Assembly: GCF_010015615.1 (NCBI RefSeq)
Contig: NW_024468935.1
Location: 3,397,935-3,461,934, forward strand
Direction: 5' to 3'
Length of the DNA: 64,000 bases
Source: Cucurbitaria berberidis CBS 394.84
Lineage: Eukaryota; Ascomycota; Dothideomycetes; Pleosporales; Cucurbitariaceae
Part shown: positions 11,380 through 21,493 of the stretch, one piece after another
Numbering within the stretch: the stretch's first letter is position 1
Layout of the letters: each line of letters opens with the position of its first letter
Program-made: the position numbers and the translations under genes
Notes under the pieces: generated by a model
What the model saw: the letters and a program-made list of their open reading frames with translations, nothing else
Databases searched by the model: none
What the model was told of the DNA's origin: nothing

Positions 11380-12364
11380 ATGTCGTTCACCAACAACATG
11401 CCCACCGCTAGCGCGATTGAGGAGACGATCGCAAATGCGATTCCTACTACGACCTCCACCGAATACGCGACCAAGGCGGACTTTGAGCGCCTCGAGCGCG
11501 AGCTGGCAGAGCTGAAAGCAAGTCATCTGGAGATCAAGACTTTATTGCAGCAGCTCCTTGCCGCCAGAACCGGACAGGATATTACTCGAAGCGACTATGT
11601 CTACAACGCCCCAGCGCACGATACACCAAATGGCGACACTCAAGTTTCTGCTGCCGATCGCACTTCGACTCCACATGCACTAGAGTCTCAAAGTGTGATC
11701 CCGCTGGCCAGCAATCCAGAAGTGGCTAGGACTGTTGCAACCCCAATTCTATATGTAACTGGGAGTCTTGTGAGTGCTCAAGTTCTTAGTGATCATGAGC
11801 ATGGCTTACCGACTACGTTTAGGGTTCGGTGCAGACTCAACAGGCCACGAACAGCTCTCAAACAGCACCTGATGCTGCACCTTCTCATACTCAGCCTGCC
11901 ATGGTTAGTTCAGGAATACAAAACCCTTTGAAAGCCTCTAACCTAGAACAGTGTGACCCTCCTCTATCCGTTAGCCCCGACCAGATCAACATCGCTGCTG
12001 CGACACTTCGGTTGAAGGAGGTGTGCCAGGTCGCACCTTCATCGAGTTGTCTGACAGTGATGATAACATTTACTTCGACACGCCCGCTACCCGCGCACGA
12101 CAAGGCCCCCCTAGGGCTACCACCAATATTAGCAACCGTGCTGATACGAACCGACCAGGTCGTACTTGTATGCAGCCCACTATTAACATTTCAACGACCA
12201 CGAACAACAGTCCTGGTGAGACTCTCAGCCCACTCAACGCCCAACGCAAACGAGGTGCAGACGCCCAAGACGCGGGTGCCCCGGACTGGGCAGTGAAGCA
12301 GGCGCAAGACATTCGCAACCGAGATCAACTGCGTGAGGAGGCAAAGAGGAGTCGCAGGAACTAG
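11380..12364 (+). CDS. hypothetical coiled-coil protein with a SUMO-interaction-like motif
   Basis: I do not recognise this gene. Three exons, 11380-11769, 11823-11903 and 11975-12364, keep one frame and give 286 residues from a good ATG. Intron 1 (53 nt) has GTGAGT and TTTAG; intron 2 (71 nt) has GTTAGT, a CTAAC branch motif and GTTAG. A nearer acceptor at 11951 would put the rest in a frame that loses the acidic and basic C-terminal segments. Visible features: a charged heptad-like coiled coil at about residues 28-62 (FERLERELAELKASHLEIK), a Thr/Ser/Pro/Gln-rich middle, a hydrophobic-acidic motif FIELSDSDDN near residue 173 that resembles a SUMO-interacting motif, and a basic tail ending KRSRRN. 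A nuclear role is suggested by these features only. Confidence 0.55.
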
Positions 12365-12995
12365 AAGTTGGAAGAAGACGATGGCGTTTGCTGTTATCAA
12401 CATGCGTCGGCAGGCATTAAGAACCCCTTACGAGCGTAGCTTAGCACTACCAGCAACGTACGATGCGCACTCTTGATCTGAGTGTTTTATTCGGCTTCCA
12501 GACTTTTTTGGACTGCCTCTCTATAGATAGACGTGAATAGATTCTGTCTATCATTCCATCTTTTGCACGAATATGCCGGTCTTACCTAATTCTTGCCACA
12601 TACTCCCATCTATAACCGTTCCCTGGCTACGTGTGTCGCCTCAACTCGTAAAGTTGTAAGAGTTAAAGTAGTTGTACAATACTATGCGCTTAGTCCATTA
12701 AACAGCATTATCATTATATTGCAACTAATAATATTCTTCTTACTCGTGGCATATACGCAGCCCGCATCCGCAAACCAGGGTCAGTTAGCGCTTAGCCCGG
12801 ACTAGTTAGCGTTAAATAGTTACCGTCAACAGCCCGGGCTCTCCCTACTACAACTTTCTGCTGTACTCACTTACTCATAGATACATGCACACGGCCTTGC
12901 TTAAAGCAGTATGTACGAGCGACCGTACTCTATACAACCGTTACAGAGTGACTTCAACATTGCTTAGATCAAAGCTGTTTCCTACTTTAATCAAC
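12365..12995. other. TpA-rich intergenic DNA
   Basis: Between the coiled-coil gene and the small dsRBD-like gene the DNA becomes rich in TA steps (for example around 12640-12740), as expected after repeat-induced point mutation. No gene is supported. An in-frame upstream ATG at 12885 could lengthen the next protein. Confidence 0.45.
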
Positions 12996-13289
12996 ATGGC
13001 ACGAATCACTACAATCACCGGGCTTTTAAAAAAGTACGCCTCAGATGCAATTTCTGCGCATGGCTATTTAGTAAGTGTTGGATGGCTGCATCTCAACAAC
13101 GGCGCTACATACGAGCAATTGTCCCTACAACCGTCGCAGTGGCGCTGCGTTGTTGATTTCGAGGTAGAAGGCCCTAATGCAGTGTACACTAGGATTACAA
13201 GTCGTAGTAAGGCCAGCGGCCGAAAGGCGGCGAGGAAGATCGCGCTCTATAAGGCGCTTAGTTTAATTAGTACGCAATTGCTCCCCTAG
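12996..13289 (+). CDS. small dsRNA-binding-domain-like protein
   Basis: An intact frame from ATG 12996 to TAG 13289 encodes 97 residues; an in-frame ATG at 12885 would add 37. The layout resembles a double-stranded RNA-binding domain: an N-terminal helix (ITGLLKKYASDAI), a strand with tryptophan and acidic residues (WRCVVDFEVEG), a second strand (AVYTRITSRS), then a basic C-terminal helix KASGRKAARKIALYKAL that recalls the KKxAK helix of dsRBDs. The match is by eye and no catalytic domain is attached. The frame stays open although DNA just downstream is extremely AT-rich with RIP-like base use, which suggests either recent arrival or selection. It could also be a remnant of a larger protein or chance. 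A role in RNA binding is inferred. Confidence 0.45.
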   Translation: MARITTITGLLKKYASDAISAHGYLVSVGWLHLNNGATYEQLSLQPSQWRCVVDFEVEGPNAVYTRITSRSKASGRKAARKIALYKALSLISTQLLP

Positions 13290-13629
13290 GTTATTCTTTT
13301 ACTATAGCTATTTAAATAGCTAACTAGGAGTTTTATAGACAAAAATGTATCTAACTATATTGCATGCATTAGCTGCACTACCTACTAAAACTTTGTTATA
13401 GCTTAAGCCACAGAAAATTAACTTTTATAAACCCTAACGCCTATACTAACTTAAAGATAGAAAAAGATCTTAAAAGTAAATATAATTAATCTTGCTGCGC
13501 TCTGTAGCTTAACATACTACCTTAAGACTGATACTAGAGCCTGAGTCCTTGTCTTTGACGTTGAAAAGAACGAGCACAGAATCAACTGAGTCACCTCCAC
13601 CTCTTCATGACATCTTTCCAATCTTGAGA
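13290..13629. other. RIP-like TpA-rich stretch
   Basis: This stretch is dominated by TA, TTA and TAG steps with few CA steps, the pattern left by repeat-induced point mutation of a repeat. It includes an 18-bp perfect palindrome. An upstream exon of the next gene could be hidden at its right edge, since the frame of that gene stays open to about 13549 without an ATG. Confidence 0.45.
13305..13322. repeat. 18-bp perfect palindrome
   Basis: The sequence tagctatttaaatagcta equals its own reverse complement. It sits inside TpA-rich DNA and may be a decayed repeat end or simply a product of AT richness. Confidence 0.7.
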
Positions 13630-15499
13630 ATGGCCGTCCAAGTGGCTGATATAGATGTTTTGGTCGCGCACATCGACTTTCCCCGATCGCACATGCCGTT
13701 GCCACTTGAGGATGCCATCGAGCCCAGTCGAATTCTAGACCTGGATTACCTCCAAAAGCTACTGATCAGCAGCATGCTCCAACACAAAGTTCAATTGAAC
13801 CGCCCCGCAACTCGGTCTTTGAGTTGTGCCGTTGAACACTTCGTCGCAGTCTCCAAAAAGTCAGACCCTGAAGCCAAGGTTGAGTGCGTTGGCCGTGAGC
13901 TTTGTTCAAGGCTTGGTGTGAAAGCAACCGCGGAGACCCTCCAAGCGCTCAAGGCCATCGTCGTAGACTGGGCTTCAAAAACCGAAAAGGTCCAGCAACA
14001 AATAGACGCGGCTCGGCAACAAAATGACATGGACAAAATGAACACTGAGGAAACGACTACGGATCAAACGGCAGCTACGAATCCTGCCGGTCAGCAAAAC
14101 CAAGACAGTCAGGCTAGTATGAGCAGCCCATTAGCCAAAGCTCAGGACCTGTGTCATCCAAGCATGCCTCCTCTCAAGGCACATCAGCACTTCCAAGCGC
14201 AAATATGCTTGACCAAGAGATGCTGTCAGGTGAAGACGTCGAGAAGCTTCGGCCTATTACTTCGCCGTATCTACGCCTCATTTGTGTCACAGACAGTGAC
14301 CGTTGCGACGCGGTCATCAAATTTTATCAGACTCTTAAGGCGATGAATCCTCGTCCTTTCGAGCAATGTGTATGCCGTTTGTCTGGTGATGAAGTTTTTG
14401 AGATGGCGCAGCAAATGGAACTCCGCATCCTCATGCGTATTCACCAACAAATTATCCAAGGTCGACTCACCTTGACTAGAGCTGCCATTATCAATGAGTA
14501 TCATACACTCCAGGCCAAGAAGTGCGAGGAGTACATGATTCGTTCCACCTTCTATCGAGGAGTCAAGAAATTCCATCTCCTTGCGCGAAAGATGATGAAG
14601 CAAGCGAGGAGAAAAGTCCAACCGATGATTTCCAAGTCTTTCGGATTCTTCCTAAAGACGGTTTCTCGTTGGGGGAAACGTATCTCGGTCACTTGTCCAC
14701 CACCCGCCGTGCCTGCCGTCTCCATCGAGATTGACATGGAAGATGCGGAGGCTGAAGACAAGGCCAACTTCTTCCGTCCCAGTCAGGCGACCTTCCTCTC
14801 CGCAGTAAGCCAGGGGGTTTCAGGTAACAATAATGGTAGCAATACCTTAATGCGTTCCCGTCACTATCGTCAATGGCGGCTTCACTCTCCCAGCTACAAG
14901 CGACCTTCTCTGCCAACCCACAAGCTGGGCCAGTGAACAACAGTCAAGGTCACAATAACTCCAATCCGGCTATCACAATGCCACAACCAAGCCAAGCACC
15001 AGAGCCACAGGGGCAGGCGCAGGCGCAGGCAACTGTCATGAATACGAGCGAAACACTCACGCAAAATGATCTCGCCCAGCTGCAACAGCCAATGTCGCAA
15101 ACCCCTGCAGCCTTGACTATTTCAAGCGAAATTCGCAGCGAGATAATCGTCGACTTCTACGATACCTTTGTCAACGCGAATACCAAGATTCCCAGGCTGA
15201 ATCAGGGCCTCGAAAACGAACTTCTCAAAGATCTCATGTTAGCCGGCAGCGCACCGTTCTGGAATGACTTCGTCCCACTGTCTGCGGAGCAGCTTGCGAA
15301 CATGGCTAAGAAATTTGAGGATGTTGTTGTCCAGGAGTTGCAGAAGAAGATCGGTAGCAAGACAGTAGCGCAGGCTAAGCAAGACATGGAGTATCGAAAG
15401 CTGGCTAGCAAGCTTGGCATCTCTTCAAAGGCTAAGGGCATCGAGCGGTTTGCGACGGAGGTGCAGAATTTGCGCGAAGGAGAGAAGTCGCAGCCTTGA
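13630..15499 (+). CDS. hypothetical protein with two copies of an unrecognised helical domain
   Basis: I do not recognise this gene. Three exons, 13630-14116, 14179-14804 and 14894-15499, keep frame and give 572 residues. Introns: 62 nt (GTATGA...CTCAAG) and 89 nt (GTAAGC...CTCCCAG). The start is the first ATG in the frame; the frame is open upstream to 13549, so an earlier exon is possible. The middle and C-terminal parts resemble each other: FYQTLKAMNPRPFEQCVCRL followed by SGDEVFEMAQQMELRILMRI, against FYDTF...APFWNDFVPL followed by SAEQLANMAKKFEDVVVQEL. Both copies are then followed by an A..EY..L..K segment. The two copies are linked by Gln/Asn/Pro-rich sequence, and a shorter Gln-rich linker separates the N-terminal third. 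All helical parts are charged and soluble; no membrane segment or signal is seen. Function unknown. Confidence 0.55.
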
Positions 15500-16305
15500 A
15501 TGGGAATTTCCGATGGACCAAACAGTCTGAGCCCGGATGGAGATAGGCATGAGGTACCGACACGATTACAGACAAAACACGGCCAAAGAGATTGATAAAT
15601 ACACACACATCAACAGATCGACAGTCGATCCAAATCATACGGCAGATGAGAGCAAGGAGATAAGACAAGCAGTGGACCGCAGTAAACAGCGACACGATGG
15701 GAAGGGGGGGATATTTGGAGGGGAAAAGGGCTAGGAAAGGTACGCTTCCTCAAAGGGCGGATCTTAGCGATGCAACAAGAGGGAATATAGTTGCGGGCGA
15801 TAAATAAGGGTAATCTTCCCGTATTACAGCGATTGATTTAGCATGGACACTTCAATAGTATCCTTGACTCTGACCATAGTCAGAGTCCCGTATATTCTTT
15901 GACTTGCTTATAATATGTGATGTCGCAACATGTACTCATAGTCACTTCCATTTGATCAGCTCTCGCATCATCGTCATACCAAGTACAGAATTGGAAATAT
16001 GTTTAATGATTGACACGAAAGGCGATAGCTCACGGGAGTCTCAGATTGCTAATTTAGCCAGTCAGGAAAAAGATGAATAGGAGTGCAGCTGATAATACGC
16101 GTTCATATAGACTTTTCAGACACTTGACAATGAGGGCGATAGATAGAAGGGATAAATGGGTTATATGACATATAATGTATCTCGGCGAAATGTGAAACCG
16201 TGAGTAACGTATGAAACGAGGAAATGACAGTACCCACTACATCATCCCGTTCTGAAAATCGTGAATAGTTGGGCTGCGGATTAGTCGAAGATCAAGCTGT
16301 GTATA
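15500..16305. other. convergent 3' intergenic region
   Basis: It separates the ends of two genes that point at each other. No gene is supported. It contains a short perfect hairpin at 15866-15887; the rest is probably 3' untranslated sequence and spacer. Confidence 0.5.
15866..15887. repeat. 9-bp perfect inverted repeat with 4-nt loop
   Basis: gactctgac at 15866-15874 pairs fully with gtcagagtc at 15879-15887 around the loop cata. It could form an RNA hairpin in the 3' region of either convergent gene. TGACTC/GAGTCA within the arms also matches a Gcn4-type half-site. Confidence 0.7.
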
Positions 16306-18789
16306 TTAGTGGCGATAATGCGAAAGCCGTCTACGCTTTGAACAGTCTTCTGCATCAATCTCCACATCAGCCCCGTTAGCTTGCCAGTTATGATTAAACC
16401 AATTTTCGTAGCTCGGAAGGCTATTGTGCGAAGAGCAAGTATATTGTCGGCAAACGTCAAGGGGGGTCTCGCTCACCACGACGGAGTCCTGTTCCACGGC
16501 TGGAGCCTGTTGTTGACCGTATTCGTCAGGAAACTGGGTTTGCTGATAACTCTCGTCAGGTTGTTGACTAGTGTTGCTGCTTCTCTGTGACTCCTCTTTG
16601 GCCTGGGGTGTCTCGCCTACTAGAATTGACTCCTGCCCTTGGTGAGCAATCTGCGGTTGTGGCGTAATACAATACCCTTGTTGCGAATAATCATGCATGG
16701 CTCTATTCAAGCTCTCACCAGATCCATAGGAGTCTTCGTCTTCGGCGACTTCGTTCCTGTGATACGTACCCAGTACAGCTGCATTGTTGGACGAGCGCTG
16801 ATTCAAGGAGTGACCGGTCGAAATTGCGCGCTTCTGTGAGCCATCTGCATCGAAGAGTTGAGACTTGCTGTTATTTGATTTGCTTTCACCGCACAATTTC
16901 TTGTCGTATACACTGTACGTGTTCGTATCCCGTTGACTCGCGTTATTTCCAAAATTGCTTTCGGATGACGGTGGCTGGACTTGACTTGCAAATTGGGCCG
17001 TTTCATAGTCTTCTCTAATCGATGGCAGCGGGGTATTCGCACGCCAGCGTTGGGAGGTTGATAGCTTTTGCAGCATGTCGTCCGTCTGGCCCGGTTGGCG
17101 CGGAGCGAAGAAACGTGATGTAACCTCTTGACTCTGTGTATTCCCCACTAGGGCAAGATTTGGTGCCAACTTGGAGATGCGTTCCACGAGTTGCACATTG
17201 TTTTGACGCGGTTCCCAGTCCTCGATTGAACGTGAATACAGATCCTCGAAATCTCCCGCGTAACACGAGAACCAGCTGTGTGCCAAAGCTTCAGATGCTG
17301 TAAGTCGTGCCCCTTCTTCAAGTACCAGCAAACTTTTGATGAAACTTTTCGGGCGATCACTGACCGTACTCCATAGCGGATGATGATCGTCATCGAGCAC
17401 GCTCAGATCGCAAATTGCTGCAAGGCTGATGATAACTGCACGGGGATCATCGTAGTAGTTTGGATGAGTGCGGTCGGTGAAGATGGCATCTCCAGTGAGT
17501 ATCGTAGCCGTTATGGAGCCAATAGACCACATGTCAACGCTCTTAGAATACCCGTCCTCGGCGGGAATAGCTCGGTTCGCTCTGTGTATTTCTGGGGCTG
17601 CAAACTCTAAGGTACCAACATAAGAGAACATACGTTGATATCTGTTCGATACCAAATCACTCTCGCTTTTTTTTTCAGGTAGAAACCTAGCATTGCCAAA
17701 GTCCGTGATCACAACACGGGCGCCATCTTCCAGTGAGGTCATCAAAATGTTGTCAGGCTTGAGGTCCCTATGCACGATTTCTTGATCGTGTAGGTACTTG
17801 ACCCCCTTCAGAATCTGCCGAATAATGACTGCAGCCTGAACGTTGTCAAGTCGGCCGCCCTTGTACTCGAGGAACGAGAAGAGGTCGCCGCCTGTGACAA
17901 GTTCCTGGAATATGTAAATTGTGTCGTGGCTCCAAAAGACCTTTTGGAGTGCGACAATGTTCGGATGGCTCACGTCTTTGAGAATGTCGAACTCTCGGAA
18001 ACAATTGGCAACTTTAGTTGGCCATCGCTTTCTAGTGCCGCTTGTGTTTGTGCCAGAGGATCGTCCTCCAGTGGGCAGCCGCAAATTGGGGACTACAAGC
18101 TTTTCGTACATGTGACCGAGCTTGATGATCTTACATGCGAGTTGCCGTTGGGTCTCTTGGTGGATACCAACAAGCACCTTTCCATACCCACCCTCGCCGA
18201 GTAGACGACCCGTAACAAGATAACGTGAGGCAAAGACGCTCTGCTCGCGTTCTTGAATTGGAGTCAGCTTGACCTCATCCACCGGCTTGATCGGGCGGTA
18301 GATCAACGTCACGGTGTCTGATATGCGCAGCTCATCGCCGTCATCCAGAAGGAAAGTGCAGTTCGGGCCCATGAGAATACCAGGGCCTTGCGATGCCGTA
18401 CATTTAGTGCTCCTCTTTCTCAAGTACGTGCCGTTAGCCGATAAATCAGTTGCGTATACGAAAGGCGCAATGTTGGCAACGGGGTCCTGTTCGTACAAGA
18501 TACAATGGATCCGCAGATGCTTCCTAGAGATGGTGAGGTCGTCCGCCCAGGAGTACCGGCTACAATATGGATCAGAGCGAGTTCTCATCGTGGTGAGGTA
18601 GACAGTGCTCTCACCAAAGCTCTGTATCCCTCCCAACGTGGAACTGTTCGTTCCCGCATATCTCAATCCTGCCACAGGATTCTACATGCGTTAGCTTGCT
18701 ATAGTACCTCAGGTTCCAGTATTGCACTCACCGTACGGCTCATCGCCAACGGCTCGCATCTCGAACCACGCCACAGCCACACCCGCCAT
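16306..18789 (-). CDS. FHA-domain serine/threonine protein kinase (Rad53/Chk2/Mek1 type)
   Basis: Exon 1 (18789-18732) and exon 2 (18668-16306) join across a 63-nt intron (GTGAGT...GGCAG), giving 806 residues; without exon 1 there is no ATG. An FHA phosphothreonine-binding domain covers about residues 45-145 (SRKHLRIH, DLSANGTYLR). The kinase domain covers about 168-480 and is complete: GEGGYGKV loop, catalytic lysine in ACKII (199), HRDLKPDN with D321, DFG at 342-344, and APE in FAAPEIHR. The order FHA then kinase is that of Rad53/Cds1/Chk2 and the meiotic kinase Mek1, which act in DNA-damage and meiotic-break signalling in the nucleus. A Ser/Gln-rich tail of about 320 residues follows, with several SQ/TQ sites. 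Whether it is the Chk2 or the Mek1 orthologue is not settled by eye. It starts 325 bp from the divergent eL41 gene. Confidence 0.88.
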
Positions 18790-19114
18790 TTCATGAAATG
18801 AAGTCCCCCGTAGATACGGCTGTTCTAGTCCAATGCGCATCTGTCGTCCAAACGCCAAGCCTGACGTACTTGATGACTAAGTGCTCGCTTAGCGGATCGC
18901 ACAATACAGCTCCGATCAGCTCCAACGCACCTTCTCTTCTGCAACCCACGACACTCATCTCGACAGCAACGTAAGTTCCCAATCCTGTCCTCGGAGCGCC
19001 TTCACAACACTCAATTGGACATCCTGAGCTGTTCCCTGAGCTTCCTTATTCCCCTCACCCACCCCGCACAGCTCCAATCGCAGTCGCTGACATCACTTCC
19101 AGTTCGCCGACAAG
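18790..19114. promoter_or_regulatory. divergent promoter of the FHA kinase and eL41 genes
   Basis: 325 bp lie between two outward-pointing ATGs. A good donor site (GTAAGT at 18971) and later C/T-rich acceptor-like sites before 19080 suggest a leader intron in the eL41 transcript, as is common in fungal ribosomal-protein genes. This is inferred. Confidence 0.45.
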
Positions 19115-19246
19115 ATGAGAGCCAAATGGAGGAAGAAGCGCGTGCGCCGTCTCAAGCGAAAGAGAAGAAAGACGAGGGCTCGCTCGTAAGTAATCCCACT
19201 GTCACTGCTGCCAGCTTCTTTGTCCTAACAACCCCGCAGCAAGTAA
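19115..19246 (+). CDS. RPL41: 60S ribosomal protein eL41
   Basis: Two exons, 19115-19185 and 19240-19246, joined across a 54-nt intron (GTAAGT...CCGCAG), give 25 residues. The peptide begins MRAKWRKKRVRRLKRKRR and ends RARSK, the near-invariant sequence of eL41, the smallest eukaryotic ribosomal protein. It consists of one very basic helix that sits at the interface of the ribosomal subunits. The second exon holds one base of a serine codon, one lysine codon and the stop. The length is exactly that of the family. The gene is far too short for a usual length cutoff and is easy to miss. It is head-to-head with the FHA kinase gene. Confidence 0.97.
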
Positions 19247-19896
19247 ACTACTCGCCCCTCAATCTCAGCACCCACCATCTCAATTCTGAACGACAACGAT
19301 TCACAAACGACACGTTTTCTACGCACAGCCTTCGGGCCGGCTCGTAACTCCTGTTCACCGCTTCACGGCCTACGACCTTTGGGCTACGTCATTCGGCGGA
19401 CACGCGACGAACGAACTTCAATATACACGACGGGGGTATCGAATGTGCTGGATTGAGGAATGCTGTGGGGTGCTGGTCAATGGCTCTAAAGCCCATATTG
19501 AGATGTTTGAGAGTCACTTGAAAGCACTACGATTGTCACTCTAACACCGGCTAGCTTCCTCTTCTGGGGGTCTGCCTTTGACTGACACATTCGCACTGTG
19601 GACATCACGATAACGGAATCAAAAATGCTTCACGAAAATATCGATCCTCTTTGTGCGTGATCTGTGATATGCTGCTGTACTAACGGCCTTACCCCGCACA
19701 GTCTTAACACCCTTGTGGCATGACGTTAAGTGAGGCCCAAGCTTGATACCGCACGCGTGCTCGAGCTTCACGCGACGGTTATGGTAGGGCTCCACGCGTC
19801 GCTTAAGATTGTGTATGCGCTCTCAATGCATAGGAAGCTGATTGTATTCACGGTACAACATCCCTATGCATAGGATCCGCCTCCTTCTAGTCCTCA
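19247..19896. other. convergent 3' intergenic region
   Basis: It lies between the end of eL41 and the end of the esterase gene, which point at each other. No reading frame or RNA gene is supported. Confidence 0.5.
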
Positions 19897-21096
19897 TCAA
19901 GCATCAATCCTCTCCTTCACAAAGACCTCCGTATCATCCAATGCTTCTTGCACCGCCTTGATGGTCCCCGGCGGAAACCCAATAAACCCATGCGGCGCGC
20001 CATGGTAAATCTTCACCACGCTCTCATTCCCCCATATTCCCCACTTCGCACCCATACACAGCGTATCATCTAGCAACGGATCCTCACTCCCGCACGTAAA
20101 CAGCGCCGGCGGCAGCTTCTTGCCCCTCAAATCCTCATAAAATGGACTGATAGATGGATCTCGACGTTGTTCGACTGAGGTGTTGGGCAGTAGGGCGTCG
20201 ATGTAAGATGTCATGACGTCGTGGTCGATAACGAGGTGCGATTCGTGGTGGAGAACGTGTGGCAGGAAGAGGGAGAGATCAAAGCAGCCAAAGTGTAAGA
20301 GAAGGCCTCTGAACGCAAACGTAGGCGTAGTCTTCAGGAGGTGAAGAGCAACAAGACAGGCGAGGTGGCCGCCTGCAGACTGTAGGAGCCGTTAGTGATT
20401 GCAGGGAGGTTCTATCATAATATCTTACTTCGCCCCCAGTAAACATCAGCTCCCCGCCGAAGACTTCCTTGCCGTTCTTTACCAGCCATTCTGCTGCATC
20501 GTAGCAATCTTCTCCTCCAGCGGGCCAGGGGTCTTCGGGCGCGAGGCGGTATCCGATTGAGACAACTGTGAGTTCGAAGTGGTCGGCCATGTATTTCAGG
20601 TATGGGTCTTGACTATAACGGTCAGCTTGCTCCAATTATTATGTCTATTTCCATCTTATCTTATGGGAATACATACTAAGCTTCCGACATTAATACCCAT
20701 CCGCCGCCATGGATGTGCATATGTATGCCCTTACTGACACCACTCGCAGGCTTGAACACTCTGTACGGTATGTCCCTCCCGAGCTCTCGCGAGGGTAAGG
20801 TACCATTGATGCCTTCAGGTAAAACAACAGGTTTCGTCAATGGTGTCTTGCCTTCCCAACGAAGCTTACGGTACTCGGCAGCTCCGACCTGATGCAATTA
20901 TAAGCCTGAGTTGGCACTTTGGAAAGACGCAAGGAAGATGAGAAAACAGCTAGATCTAAGCATTTCGTACCTCATACCACCTAGGACCGTCCGCCCATAT
21001 CTTGATTAGTTTCTGGTTGAACTCTAGGGTTTGTTTGTCAATTGTTTCGCGGTCGAACTTCGACGCGTCGATTATGAGGTCGGACTTAAGCGACAT
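19897..21096 (-). CDS. alpha/beta hydrolase, HSL/Abhydrolase_3-type esterase
   Basis: Four exons, 21096-20971, 20888-20677, 20612-20429 and 20379-19897, with introns of 82, 64 and 49 nt, give 334 residues. The joins rebuild all hallmarks of the hormone-sensitive-lipase-like (Abhydrolase_3) esterases: the oxyanion motif HGGGW (in MHIHGGGWVLMSEA), YRLAPEDPWPA, the nucleophile elbow GESAGG spanning the exon 3/4 join, the acid in CGSEDPLLDD, and the histidine in GAPHGF. The elbow is GESAG rather than the more common GDSAG. No signal peptide is seen, so it is probably a cytosolic carboxylesterase acting on short esters or amides; the substrate is unknown. Length is normal for the family. Confidence 0.9.
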
Positions 21097-21493
21097 GTTA
21101 GACTGCCAGTACGTTTCTTTTGGCAAACAGCCGAAACAACACAAGATGCGGTGTTGAAGAAGGAACAGGAAGAAGCTGTGGCAGATACGAGAACGAAAGG
21201 GCCCCGCGATAGATACATGGTCGTATCGGACTGGCCACTATAATGGTGGGGGCTGCAGGCTAGTGCCCCGGGGTCGATGTTTATCTCCGTATGGTTGCTT
21301 CGGATTACTCGATTGGTAACGTCGGCCTAGATGTGACCCTACGAAGGAGGGAAGGTAGCCAAAGCCAAAGTTAGCCACCGCAAGAAGTGACTAATGCACA
21401 CACACCGGTACGTCAAAGGTATTATATGAGAATCTAACAAAGAATGGTATATGTGTTGGGTATCAATAGATAGTTTGTAGGGAGGAAAGTGAT
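21097..21493. other. intergenic region upstream of the esterase
   Basis: It contains the promoter of the minus-strand esterase and the 3' flank of the next minus-strand gene. No gene is supported. Confidence 0.5.
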
